DNA of 64,000 nucleotides from Parelaphostrongylus tenuis (Eukaryota; Nematoda; Chromadorea; Rhabditida; Metastrongylidae), in the NCBI GenBank assembly GCA_019055375.1, contig JAHQIW010007234.1, positions 372,001-436,000 of the forward strand, read 5' to 3'. A program made the position numbers and the translations under genes. The notes under the pieces are model-generated. The model was not told the origin of the DNA and did no database searches. It saw nothing but the letters and a program-made list of their open reading frames with translations. Shown here piece after piece: positions 49,801 through 61,500 of the stretch (positions are counted from its first letter, which is position 1; the number at the start of each line of letters is the position of its first letter).

Positions 49801-51873
49801 CTTCATCTTGAACGTCGTAGAATACTGCTTACTACTAGTCTCCTTGCATTTTTTAAGATAGCTTGGTTGTGGTGTTCCTTAAGGTGCCGTTATTGACTGC
49901 CGGAAAGCAAGCTTGTCTACAGTTATAAAACTGTTCTGTCCATGGTATGAACTGCATCAAGATGATACACAGACTAAATCAAAAGTCACTTACATGAATA
50001 ACTCTAAAAAGTGGTAGTGGAGGGGAGAAACTCAACGATGTATACTAGTAGGACTGAGCAAGGTGTAGCCTTCGATTTCTTATCGCGCAACAGAAGCGTC
50101 TACACAGCCTTTGCTTCTATTCTACACAGCTTTTTCATCTATTCATCAATTAATATAAGACGTACCTTTCGTGGAATCCCAAAAAAAGCCCTCATATATG
50201 ACTTATGCGAGAGATGAAGTGGCAACAAGACCAATGTTTGCCATTTTTAGATCGGTATCGCATCCAGACCGACTATCCCCAGCTTCTAAATGTTGTTGTC
50301 ACGGAGCTAGTTGAGCGCCTACGAGATACTCAAGGAAATGTTCAGCTTCATGCCAATGTTCCAATGAGTTATATAACGATCAAGTTGGAAGAACTCGTAG
50401 AAGTGAGATCACGTTGTGTCTCTGTTTATCTAAAATGAACAAACATTTTTTTGTTTTGTTGTTTTAATCTTTTAATATTAATTATATAATATTAATGTTT
50501 TGAACGCAATGTTTTAAAACTATACTTAGTTATATCTCATTTCGCTCAGGTATAAGATAAGAACTAAATGTATCTGTAAATCCTAATACAGATATTACAG
50601 CTCGAATCGAAAGCCAATGTTGAAGAGAAGGTGATCACCAATCGCTCACGTGAAATACGAGCAATCGAGGCGCTAGTTCTAAACAGAACTACGAACACAA
50701 AGCCACAGACATTCGATAATATAGACATACTTTACAACGACGCTCATGACCAGGTGAAACAAATGGCTTGATAATTTTCCCAAGTCAATATATTTTAACA
50801 AATTCGAGATCACATTCATGCCACGCATGCACAGTTTTCGACACGCAAACACCTTCACTTTGAGCCTTCTAGAACCCTTTTGTAGCATCTTATGATCTTT
50901 TTGAGCCCCTTCCAGTTCGTGAAGCGAACAACAGAATGACGTTATCAGGAATTTAGTTAGCCGCCTCATTAGTGATTACTAAATAAGAAGAAAAGGTGAT
51001 GGCAACAAGCGCGTTTAGTGCAATACTTAGCACGCATGACCGGAAAAGATAAAGCACGGGTTCGAATCCCGTCCGACGCTCGAAAATATGCTTATCATCA
51101 TAATTATTGGGTATATATCTGATTACTGAATAGTTGTTGAGTTCAATTTTGTTGCGCATTCTAATTTCGCGCTCACCGCACAATTCGAATTTTGACCAGT
51201 ATTAGAAAATTCCTTTGGTAGCAATGTGTCAGAGAAAGAAAATCCGTTGGCTCAACTTTGCACAAAGATCAGATCCCATACGATGAGTAAAACTCATACC
51301 TTTACGGCATAGCAATCCTATTGACCAGTGTTTTCGTTTAGCAGCTTATAACTTTGTAGGGCATAAGGCAGTGATTCTTTCCAGTTATTCACGGCAATTG
51401 ACGAATTGAGCTCAATTCGCGTCAAAATTCAAGAAGCTCAACTTGCTCTCTCCTCTTTGTTCGATCTAGCAGCGCTCTTGTTGAATCGCGACGGTTCAGA
51501 AATCGCCCTCAATGGTCTTTTCATTACGGATACACCTCAGGTGGGTGCTTATATCTCTCAAACCAAGTCATCGATGACGATCGGTCGCATTGCTCACTCT
51601 TAAGAACATCGTTAGGAAAGCATCGATGCTTGAGCAAAAAACTAAGGATATTACATCTTGTAGTGGAGAGATTGCAATAATTTTTCTTGCCAAATGGTCT
51701 TGTTTCAGAGCATAGAGGAGCGTCTTTTATGGGCGTCACAAGTGTCCAGTGATGCATCTCATGCTGTCGCTATACTATGCCAACAACAGCGGAAATACCT
51801 CCCACAAATTAAAGAGGATGGAGACGAAGCCAATGATCCCGATATTCAACACGAGAAAGACATCAAATCATAG
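40892..51873 (+). CDS. bbs-9: BBS9/PTHB1 homolog, BBSome subunit (first exon not found)
   Basis: BBS9 is a scaffold subunit of the BBSome, the coat that moves membrane proteins in and out of cilia; in nematodes only ciliated sensory neurons need it. Exons: 40892-41037, 41300-41351, 42586-42732, 43105-43268, 44128-44307, 44973-45181, 45299-45386, 45441-45534, 45596-45657, 45974-46057, 46245-46302, 47697-47792, 49253-49384, 49446-49532, 50251-50402, 50601-50753, 51385-51540, 51709-51873; all phases close (about 740 aa). Seen, with human matches: LMVGCEDGVLTVLDP (IIVGSFMGYLRIFNP), LPALHPGPLSY (GSLLPGPLAY), FDWSFHLGDTCIDMAI (VDWTLNIGEQALDICI), GYLGTEPNLYK (SYLGTDPSLFQ), SIRLPLTAMF (KFRLPLKLVC), and the C-terminal GAE-like and helical parts. 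The N-terminal residues before LMVG are missing. The exon 6 acceptor is uncertain (44973, 45021 or 45039). It runs tail-to-tail with IMP3. Confidence 0.9.
42123..42350 (+). repeat. tRNA-derived SINE-like repeat, family S1 (in bbs-9 intron 2)
   Basis: It reads GGGCGCATGTAGCTCAGCGT, GTGATTCATGGTTCGATCTT, GCTCACCGAATCCTCCATCT, then ACTGATACATCGGCGGGACA and CCAGATATGAGTTCAGTAAT. Sense orientation. Confidence 0.55.
44585..44780 (+). repeat. Diverged family S1 SINE-like copy (in bbs-9 intron 5)
   Basis: The pieces GCTCATTAGAGATCCCATCC, CTGCGCTCAACAAGCCTTCC, AACATCGGTAGCACACCACA and CTAGACACCTCCAA follow the S1 order, but the tRNA boxes are eroded. Confidence 0.4.
51005..51090 (+). repeat. tRNA-like pseudogene or SINE head (in bbs-9 intron 16)
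   Basis: GCGCGTTTAGTGCAATACTTAG resembles the S1 head at 18685. ACGGGTTCGAATCCCGT is a perfect T arm and B box. The acceptor stem does not close: only three outer pairs form between GCGCGTT and CCGACGC. It is a retroposed tRNA derivative and not a functional tRNA. Confidence 0.45.
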
Positions 51874-52822
51874 GCATGTATGGCAGTGGCTGAGCTTTAT
51901 AAACAAGTCTGAGCCTCTTTTGCGTTTTACCCAAGTCACTTAATTATGTTCCAGTCCAAATTCTCTACAACGCGCAAGCGTTCACTGTGCACGCTGCGGG
52001 GCATCCCGAACAATGTGCATTGAACTCGATGCACTTCCCCTTATGCTCTTAGTTCAATATCCTGATATTTTTATTGGATCGACAACCCTTTTCTTTGTTT
52101 GATATGATTCGACAAGAGCAATCCTCCATCATATCACGGTTAGCTATCAATTCTCATAGTTATAGTTTATATCAGTTACCACGTCTTTTTTGCTTCGCTG
52201 AGTCTCATGACGACATCCCTGTCCACTGCAATAACCAAGCACTACGAATTATGTATGCAGCGCGGACCCAAGCATTGATTTCAATGCATATTACTTTCAG
52301 GACTAATTTTGCCTTAAGAAGTTCATCTTCTATGCAAATTGTATTCATTCGTAGGCTATTCAATACTGATGCTGTGCCAGCCATGATCCGTGAAGAGCTA
52401 TTCTATACATGTCTTGGTTTACAAAAAAAAAAAAAAACTTTCAGTCGGATTCATCATCGCAAAGGGATAAAGAATAAAACTCTCAACACTGATAAAAGCT
52501 AAAGGGATGCGCCAAACAATGTTCGTAGCGATTAAATGCATATCTGGCCACTGCAAAGACTTGCGGTCTTACCGATGTATCAAGTCAGTGCTGCCATCTC
52601 GCGAGTCTGGTATTAATTCAGCGACCCAGGAAAAAAGGAACGCTTTGTGAGCTTTGGGCGCAGAGTTGAGCCATCAATCAAACTTGTGTCGGTGGCCACC
52701 TCTAACCACTGAGCTCCACATGCACTGACTGGGAAAAACCATAATATCACAATATTATTTACTTTATTTACACTAATCAACAATGAACCATAACAACAAC
52801 AAAGTACAAAATTGGTACAGAA
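51874..52822. other. Intergenic gap between convergent bbs-9 and IMP3
   Basis: It is about 950 bases. 52535-52728 is a family S1 SINE-like copy on the minus strand (GCTCAGTGGTTAGAGGTGGC, GCTCACAAAGCGTTCC, TTGATACATCGGTAAGACCG). An A-rich run lies at about 52423-52436. The long plus frame at 52074-52502 crosses that run and shows no family resemblance. The rest is AT-rich spacer and 3' UTR. Confidence 0.6.
52763..52768 (-). terminator. Polyadenylation signal AATAAA for IMP3
   Basis: Read on the minus strand, AATAAA lies about 55 bases after the IMP3 stop codon, a usual distance for a nematode 3' UTR. Confidence 0.6.
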
Positions 52823-55800
52823 TTATGCCAGATCGAAATCATCCCGAGCGTTGTTGTAGTCAAGAACATGTCTTTTGATCTTGCTTGTATTGGTCCAAGT
52901 AATCGCGTCCTCTTGAGCTCGAGTCACCATAAAAGCCGGATCTGTTACCAATTTTGGCCCGATACGGACATGACCTTGTTCCACCTGTATGACAAACGAT
53001 TTCTAGCGACATAATCACAAAACACTGCCTAAGGCGATTGAAGGATCCTCAATCAAGCATGGCACGAAAAAAGTGAATATAACGCTTAAAGCTTACAAAG
53101 TCACTTGCGGTACGTATACTCTCAACCATTCCAATATTTTTCATCACCACTGGAAGACGACGTCTAGCGAAAGACGCAGCAGATACCTGAGATCATGAGG
53201 CGTTAACAAAAAAAAAAAGGTTGCTTGCTTGAATACATTAATGATACTTCTACATTTGAGATTCCACATGCCCTAGCAAATTTTTCATTTAGTTCCTTGG
53301 TTGATGTCCTGAAATTCTTTAGCCGGAGATTCGATTAGCCCATGTCGAAGGTATTTCCAAGTCGCCACCACAAAGAAGCAACGACCATCTTGGACTTGTA
53401 GGGAAGGGCGTTTGTCACCAGTGATCGAGTTTTTTCTCGGAGATGAGAGTAACTCAGAGCACAGGCTCATTCTTCATTGAGATTTCAAACGGAAATCATA
53501 AACGGCTTCTCTGTCTGGTTGATCACGATGAAAACACAGCTCCTCGTTCATCGCATTCCGACATCCAGAAACATCAACCATCCACATTCAGACGGAACAG
53601 CACTGCGAAGACTCGACATACCATGCACTCATTTTACAATGTTTCCAACTTCTATGCTAGCTTTAGCACCGCAGTATACGAAGTGGCCAGTGTACATTCC
53701 TTGAGCGGCTACAATAGTGCTCTTAACAGTCTTGTACTTATATGGATCACGAAATGCAATGATCGGCAGAGGAGCACCGCGTCCCGGATCATGGATGATG
53801 TCCTTGACAACACCACGGATGTAACCGTGACGCTCGGAATAGTCAAGTGGTCGCAGTTGTGCTGCTCCTTTACGGTGCTTGTTGTGCGACTTGAAGTGCC
53901 TCCTGCACCTTTACGTTGGACTCGGATTCGACGACCCATTTCTTGACACCCCTCAAACTTTAGTAATTAAGCCATTTTACAATGGTTGAATTTTCACAGA
54001 ATGTTTTATTAAGAACGAATTAACAGAATTCGTTCTCATGTACGTATGTTCTTCTGATAGTTTGCTGTCTCATACACAAAGAAGTTTCCAAAATCCAGGG
54101 ATTCGAAATTTCCATCCGGAAGGCAAGCTACAACAAGCCCAGTTCCCAGAACTACTGCTCTTCGGGTAACGGGTAACGTATCATACACTGCGTAGGAAAT
54201 CTCCCTCCAATCACAAACACCGGCAACTGGATGTGAGACCTGAGAATGCACCAGACAGGCTATCATGGACCCAAACAGAAACTCAACGCTCGCTTTGTAG
54301 TAGACTGGCCTGGATACCCTTGACAGAGTACACTACAACACCTCACTCTACGAAGCCGGACGATGAAACAATCGAAGCAAGAGCAATCCATATGAGGATG
54401 GTTGTCGCTATGCTCCTGTAACAACAGAATAGACCCATTAAACACTCATGGATGAGTTGTAGATCACATGTCACAATAGATCCCATGTGATTCCCTGCAA
54501 AAGACAAAAGTAGGAGGACCGATGTGTGCCCCGGACGTTTGTCAACTATGAAGAAAATACTCTAACGTGCAAAGTTTGTGGCGCAGGCTCTACTACACAT
54601 CCATGCCCATTCCATTACTTCTTTCATGAAAGGTCCTCCACCTCGCTTAGTCATCTTCCTCAGCTTCAATGCCAGATCAGGAAAAGCCATGATAATCGAT
54701 ACAGGATCGGAAAATCCGGAAAAAGGGAACCAGAATGAGGATGAAAATCGACAGACGTGCGTGTTAATAACATTTTACTGTCTGCAGGGATGACGGAATT
54801 AGTAACTCCTAAAAACTCACCAAATGGACGAAGTAACGAGAGAATTCTGCACGAAGTTTTATCGCACCACAATCGAAGTCTAAAACCTAAGGTTTTCTCT
54901 GGAGAAGTCCCACTCCGGAAATCTCTTCCTTATTTGGATTTGCTATCAAAAGCATTGAGACAAGTGTAGTTCGTCGACTCCATAACATCTCTGTCGATTT
55001 ATTTCAAGCAGAGATCTCAGATAACATGTCTTATGACATGATGACCCACATGACAACTTGCTGTCAAAAGCAGATTTCAAACCAAAAAGCATGACCTCAC
55101 GCATAGCCATACTACCAAAAAAGTGACTCAATGGTACTTTGGACGCGCCAACCGTCCTACTTGCTGAGTATATCCCAGCTCCTCCCAAAAATCATTCCAT
55201 TGTACATCAAAGACATTTGGTGGAGACGGACAGTCGGGAAGCAAGGTTCCAACAGAAGTGCTATAAGGAACATATCCGAACCACACAAAGCGTCACAAAA
55301 GCTCACCTGCAAGACTACCCGTCTTGTTTTAACTTCTCTGCAACGCGAATAAACTCTCGACGGCGCTTAGAATAATGCAAAAAGTATGCCTACTTTACTC
55401 AGTCGTTCTGCTGTATCAGCGGTAGGAATGATGCCGGCAGCATACAATTTGCTCAACATCTCGCGAATGGACCGTACGCGAAAAGGTTCATTAGGTGGCA
55501 ACTCCTTGAGCTTTTCTGCTATAGATCGCACCTGAAGTTCAAATAGTAACAAAAACAGCACCACAGGAGTACACTGAGTAAACAGCTAACCTCAGCGGCC
55601 AGTTTGTTATACAGTGAATAGTGTTCTCGTTTGACGATATGATATCTAAAGTTCCGTCATCGATGTTCTCAATGAAATCCACTCAAAGCTAGATAGGTTA
55701 GAAACTGTACAAAACAAAATATGCTATTAAGGTCGATCTCCCGTCACTTTGAGGCAATAAGAAAACCGTCGTTTTCACCCTTAACCTAAAGCAGAATTAA

Positions 55801-55917
55801 TAAAAGCCCACACTTCCTCATCTGTTCGGTCTGTTTGCCTTGATAATCGACCTCCCATTGTATAAAATCGGTCTTCTTTAGCAATTTCTTCTCATGAAGT
55901 TTCAGTTTACGGACCAT
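52823..55917 (-). CDS. imp3: IMP3 homolog, U3 snoRNP-associated S4-domain protein
   Basis: IMP3 belongs to the Mpp10-Imp3-Imp4 subcomplex of the SSU processome and helps U3 snoRNA pair with pre-rRNA. Five minus-strand exons join in phase: 55917-55814, 55645-55591, 55531-55394, 53186-53097, 52984-52823. They encode 182 aa, the usual size (C. elegans and human 183-184). Seen: [18 protein letters not shown] at the N-terminus, [18 protein letters not shown], a conserved [10 protein letters not shown] loop, [13 protein letters not shown] opening the S4 RNA-binding domain, [20 protein letters not shown] at its core, and the IMP3-specific tail [17 protein letters not shown]. Start and stop are clear. 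Intron 3 is 2.2 kb and holds a small gene and an rpl-8 fragment on the same strand. All family-defining blocks are intact, so this copy should be functional. Confidence 0.95.
53638..53939 (-). pseudogene. rpl-2: Ribosomal protein L8 (uL2) 5' fragment, frameshifted
   Basis: Translated from the ATG it gives [15 protein letters not shown], then a one-base loss near 53893-53898 shifts the frame. Restored by eye, it continues with [39 protein letters not shown] and on to ASIEVGNI, about 100 of about 260 residues of uL2. Then comes a good donor-like GTAAAATG and a stop; below it only vague similarity remains. Changes at normally fixed sites ([16 protein letters not shown]) suggest relaxed selection. 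It lies within IMP3 intron 3, same strand, about 95 bases after the small gene at 54036. It could be a truncated duplicate of a real gene with its intron or a partial retrocopy; a sequencing error explains the single indel but not the missing C-terminus. Confidence 0.75.
54036..54438 (-). CDS. Small membrane or secreted protein nested in IMP3 intron 3
   Basis: Two exons, 54438-54352 and 54239-54036, join in phase (GTAGAG donor, ATTCTCAG acceptor) and give 96 aa. Seen: [20 protein letters not shown] then ASIVSSSGF, an N-terminal hydrophobic stretch suited to a signal anchor or signal peptide; then [19 protein letters not shown], a second, weaker hydrophobic part ([13 protein letters not shown]), and an acidic tail with [14 protein letters not shown] do not recognise the family. 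An acceptor-like TTTTGCAG about 50 bases upstream of the ATG could be a spliced-leader site. It is on the same strand as IMP3 and followed by the rpl-8 fragment, an arrangement that recalls a nematode operon copied as a block. It could still be a decayed fragment. Confidence 0.45.
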
Positions 55918-57099
55918 TGCTAAACAAATGTAATGCATGACACCATATCCACTTTGTTATTTTCTACGGAACACCTCGTATGCAGCTATGCATGTAGGAC
56001 AAGATCGCCCATGATTTGAAACATTACGTACGTCAAAGTGAGGTAAACAACAATGGAAAATTTTATGCGTATTGAAACCATCTGATAAATCTGCCATTAT
56101 AATCACTATTACTATCACGTTGCAATACAGGAGCTTATTCGGAAAGGTAACGAGTATCCTCGCGGCTATGAATGAATCAGGGCATCAGTAATCTGCACAT
56201 TAGACAGAAAGATAATAGTCGAGCATTCTCGAGAAACTAATATGACTTACAATTCACAAATGGCAATACAACTACTCATTAAAATACAGTCTAACGGCAC
56301 ATATGAATTTTCTAAAAAATCGGTATCACTATTCGGATTGGGAGAACTATACCCGAATTGATAATAGCAAAAGAACATCAAAAAACAGTACCGAGAATCA
56401 CAAATATGATGCCGACGAATGCAAACTACAGAATGAAAGAAGATAAGCAAAGAGACAAAACAGAAAGCCAGCGAAACTTGTCCTCAAGTCTAAAAACTGT
56501 TATATACAATAACGCGCTTACGAAATCTCCTGATGTCCAACCGGCGAATCTGAAAGTTATTCTTTATATTATCGAGAAAATAACATAAGAAACAATGACA
56601 CTTTTTGTTTATCCTTCGTGAAGTTGTTGACTTTAACTAACGATAACTTCTTGATAATTAGGATACTTTAGGAGCTCAGAACCTTATAAATCAATTAAAG
56701 AAACTTTGATCTCTTCCGAAAATCGCATGTACAATCGCTATATAGTGTCGTTCAAATTTTAGATATCTCTATAATTATAGCTCTCAAGAAATTTATAGAG
56801 AAATCCAACTACTTTTTAACTCCTTTTGGACGAGGTTGCTGGTCAATTTTCACAGAGGACGCGTAATTTACATGTTAATAAGGATTTTCTTCTTCCTTTC
56901 GGAGGAAATTTCAAATTATGTTATTTTGACACTCAGTGGTTTTCTCTCCACGCTCAAATGCTTTTTGTGAACATAAAGAATGCAACAAAAGTTCTGCCAA
57001 TTTTACATTTTGTTCGATTTAGCACTGACATGATGCTCTTTTAAAATTCAGGTAATTTCAGTGAATTCTATGTTAAATTTTGGTCTAGAACCTGTTTTA

Positions 57100-58260
57100 T
57101 TCACTTGTTTGCTTTCAGATATGCTCAAGTAATGCGTCGTAGAGATGACTGCATCGCAGTACATGAGTTGCACTAGACGGGAATGAAAACGGCCGACATT
57201 GTTAAAATTGAGTGGTTTAAAACCGGCAATTCGAATAGTGAAACGTTTGAAAAGACCGGAGGAATTGAGGATCATCCTAGTAAAGGTTTTCCAACTACCC
57301 TGTCTACTCCAAAAAAGATTCAAGATCCGTTGCCAAATTCAACGAAATTCAGAGCTTCGATGCACAAAATGGCTCGAGTAACTCAAGATCAGCGAGTGGA
57401 GCGTCTGAAACATTATCAAAAAAGAAAGAAAACCTAAGTTCTGCAGTTACAAGATAGCACATGTTCACTTTCTGAACAGAAGGCCCGAGTGAATGCTTCG
57501 TTTGATAGATGATGCTCGTTTGTGGAAGGTACCTTTTAGGGAAGAAAAAAATTTCCGGGGAAACCACTATATAATCGCCAGAATTGACGTGAACTTGCCA
57601 AAAAAGGCCAGTATAAGTTCACAGCAGCAAAAATCATGGACCGCAGTCACTTCTCGGCCTCTGAGATGGCCAGGACCGGCATTTGCGCAACCGGAAATAG
57701 CAATTGGTCATCATCAATCATCAGCGTTACAATGAATGCTGGCAGTTATCAGCGGCAAGTTTTACTGGGAGTACTGGAGCCTTGGAGTAATTAATTCTTT
57801 GTCAAGCGGATTTAAGTTTCAGTTGGACTGAGCTACTACGCATCCGACCCGCTCAACGATTGCCATCTGTTGAGAGATGTTTCCAGACCCGTTTGAGGCA
57901 AGGAAACTTGGCCGCCCAGTCGCCGGATCTCAGCCCAATGGATTACTCTGTATTCCACATTGGAGGAAAGTCTCGGTTACTCGCTACACTACTGTAGACG
58001 CGCTTATAACAACTTTGACACGCACTTGGGACGAAACTATGAAGGAAACGTGAGCAAGCATCGTTGGGAAACTCCGTAAGTGCTTCCTGAATGTAAAGGC
58101 CAAAGTAGGCAATTTTGAGGATTCACTACAAACCTTTTTATTTTTATAGTTGTTGGTCTAATAAACGTAATTATTACTTCAATTGAATGGATTAATTGGT
58201 CAAGCAGTGTTTTTTACTCTTAAAGAAAATCTGAAGATGGAATTTTTCTAGCACCCTGTA
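57100..58260 (+). mobile_element. Tc1/mariner-family element, dead
   Basis: 57183-57437 encodes, across frames, a helix-turn-helix start (IVKWFKTGN-type residues, TGGIEDHPSKGFPTTLSTPK, KKIQ, MHKMAR). 57900-58130 encodes the C-terminal part with SPDLSPMDYSVFHIGGKS, DALITTLTRTWDE and LRKCFLNVKAKVGNFE, the usual Tc1/mariner D-pocket and tail. Stops and frame changes are many, and the middle is unreadable. The right end may be GGAATTTTTCTAGCACCCTG followed by TA. I found no convincing left inverted repeat, so the start is approximate. Confidence 0.75.
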
Positions 58261-58536
58261 TACAATATGGAATCGAAGAATCATAATATTAATTGGATGA
58301 AACAGTTGGAATTTCAACTTGTAGATCATTTGCTTTGACATATGATGCCCTCGACTTTAAGTGGTGAAATTCATTACAAGCTGATAAATGATGATTTAAG
58401 TTATGAAGTGATCATTATTTTCGCATAATATAAATCCTGATAACGACCACACCATCGCTCTTGGGTGTTTACAAAATTTTCACAAATTCTCAAAAAAAAA
58501 ACTTGCAAAGACCCGCAAATTCAAAACAAATCGTAC

Positions 58537-61500
58537 CTATATCCGTCGTACTTTTTTGATTAGTGTCGAAGGAGATGTAGGGGACCGCTGACGCTGTCGT
58601 TTCCGATGACGCTGTACTTGAGAGGAAAGGAAGGCATTGAGATCGGGTCCACGTTGTGGTGATGCCGAAGCAGCAGGAGATAGTGCCTAAGATTTGTTCC
58701 CAACTAACTTGGCCAACTTAATTAAATTTTGCTATAACTAGTGCTAAACTTTGAAAAAGAAGTTATGTTGGAAAGTACGGCACTACTCACAGTCTGCTAA
58801 CATATCCTGAGCCTATTATGAGGTCTAATGGGCACTTATACATTGCTAGACACGTGTTCCGGCAAATCCTCATCAATAGCACGATGTCTTCCGGTTCAGC
58901 TGATCTCTTGCATGGAATGAACATATAAAGGAATCGACGCCGAATAAATCGCGGCATGCCAGGTGATAAAATCCCCCGACATCACAGTGACCGATAGTCG
59001 AGCGCTCACGGCTGATAAAATGAATCATACCTGATGAGGCTGTAATGCCGAAGCACGCGTCCAACTGTGTATGTGCCTTATCAGGCCTCATAGGTTCAAG
59101 ATATAGTATGAAATAATCAAAAATAGCCGCATGAAATGGTATAATTGATTTTAACAGCCATGAGCGCTTGGCTGTTGGTCACTGCAATGTCGCGGGACTT
59201 TATCACCTGACATGTGGTGATTTATTCGGAGTTGATTCTTTACATAGAGGGGTTCCTCACTTGCAAGGGATCGGCTCAAGAAATGCACCGTACTACTGAT
59301 GTCGTAACACTTAACTAGCACTGTATGAGTGCCAATATCACATCTTATGATAGGCCCATATACGTTATCAGATTATGTATTATTTGAGCAAGGCCTATAA
59401 AAAGTCGAATGCAATAATATGATCTTTTTATTACAATTTGAAAAACTGCGATTCGCCGAGATAAAATTTCAGCAGGTGTTATACACATACATGGGTATAT
59501 ATGTGTGTGCAGGCACACACTTGTACATACGTACATACATATACACACTTGCACATATGAACGCGAGTACGCAGTAGTTAAAGACGCCCTGTAATGCACA
59601 CCGGTTCCGGCACTAAATCAACTCTACACTCCAGATTGCTGAGCTTCCTTATAGACTAGATCCAGCGATTGCTTTCTCAATTGATCTCATCTCTCCGAAG
59701 TTCAGATGCGAAGTGGGCTAACATTTTAGACGGTATAAATTCCAAATTGGAAAGGTCTATAAACAGCGCCAACGTTCACCACTAAAAAAACAAATACAAA
59801 TACAATCCCTTTTGTCTAGAGTGATCACCTGTATTGATGGCGCACATTCCTCTAAAAACATGAAACGGGAGTAATAAACTCATAGAGGAGACCACATCCA
59901 TGAATAAAACAGGTAGACATGTGACATATTTTCATAAATTTTGAAGATCCACAACCATATGCCTCATCTGCATGACGTTTGTTTGTATTCTCCAGCAATT
60001 CCATCAAGCATTTGCATGGCAATGCCAGAGTTTCATACAAGAAATGTTTTGTGGATTTGAGCAAAATACCTGTTGAAAGAGATGAACTGCTGCTACGGTG
60101 TCAGATGATACGACGGGAGGTGGAGCCATTCTCTGTCCATCGTCAATCGACGACATACGAACATTAGCGTATAACATCTCGAAAAGACTATTCAAATCTG
60201 TAGCTGACCCACTGGTTAGCGCCGACATCACCTCCTCAACAGTAGTAAAGTGCAGAGAATCTAATATAAACCAACGGAAACAAGACAAAAAGGAAAAAAA
60301 TAAGAGGTCCCCTCCAATAGATAAAGTACCTTTGGTACTTTTCGCTTGTGCGCACCCAATTTCAATCCTCTGGAATAACGCGTATTCTGCTTTTTTGTTT
60401 AAACTTCTAGCAAACATTCAATAGCTTGTAACTCAACAACTTCTATACTGTACTTTATTTCAAGAAAGATTGCTTAGTGGGCTCTAGCACCAAGATAAAA
60501 TCATGTTCTTTCGCTGTGTTATCGCGCGCATACCTGCATATTTATTGAGATAATCTTCTCCGTTTCTTAAAGATTCCTGAGCTTTCCGTATTTCGATTGT
60601 AGAAGAAACTTTGTTTTATAGTTCTGTGGGCTAGACCCTTCATTTCAATTTTAAATCGCCAAATGAAAGGATGCTAAGTCTAGGCCTAAGCCTATGCACG
60701 AAAAGCATGCTAACAACCACACGAAATTTTGGAGTATCAAAGTCATATGTTTTGCCCAGAGTTTTTTCAAAGTGAGGGAAGAAACCCAAATTTGATAACA
60801 AAAATCGCGCGCCACATGTGAATCGCGCTGTGGGATCAATCAACTGGGCGATCTACACACCACTCACACACCCTACACGACAAGTAATGTGTGCCAACTG
60901 TGAAACTCAATCTTCTTTTAGTTGCCACACGCACCAATAAATCGTTTTCGAAGACCAAATACACCCTTGAAATCGCCGAGATTTGAGCTATCACACTATT
61001 GAGAGTCTAGGAAAAATGCTGCGTCCAGCGAAAAATGCCCGAAAGTGGAACATGAGTTTTTTTACTGTTAAAGCGCACTAGAAAAGCCATTTCAGAAACG
61101 AAGTAGAGCCCTGGAATTGTCGGAATTCAGAAAATCGACTGAGTACTAAAAATTAAAAAATAAAAGCAGAGAGTGCAGAGTTTCCAAAGTAACGAAAATG
61201 GGGCGTGTAAGAGAAAGAACCATATCCTGTTGCAAAGCACGAAGATAAAATATGAAAATCGGTGTTTAGGCGTACCTTGGCCAAACTAATGCGCCCAGCC
61301 CGAAATCCTTTCTCAAATCCACGACGATGGACATCGATTGAACTCTGAAAATAGATAACACACACTACTAAAAAAAGTGATTTATATGATGATAGCATAT
61401 GCCTTTGGATGCATATTGGGGAGTAAACTAGACCTTGTAGAGCTGAGTTGTAGATGCAGCAGCCGTTTGAAGAGATTTCCAGGTTGGATCACGATAAAGA

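Noticed and set aside
51005..51090. Candidate tRNA gene
   Set aside because: The T arm is perfect but the acceptor stem has only three pairs and no clear anticodon arm.
52074..52502. 142-codon plus-strand frame downstream of bbs-9
   Set aside because: Crosses a poly-A run and reads K-rich low complexity; no homology recognised; in the convergent 3' spacer.
53443..53946. 167-codon plus-strand frame
   Set aside because: Antisense shadow of the rpl-8 fragment.
60098..60424. 108-codon plus-strand frame
   Set aside because: Antisense shadow of HAPSTR1 exon 5.
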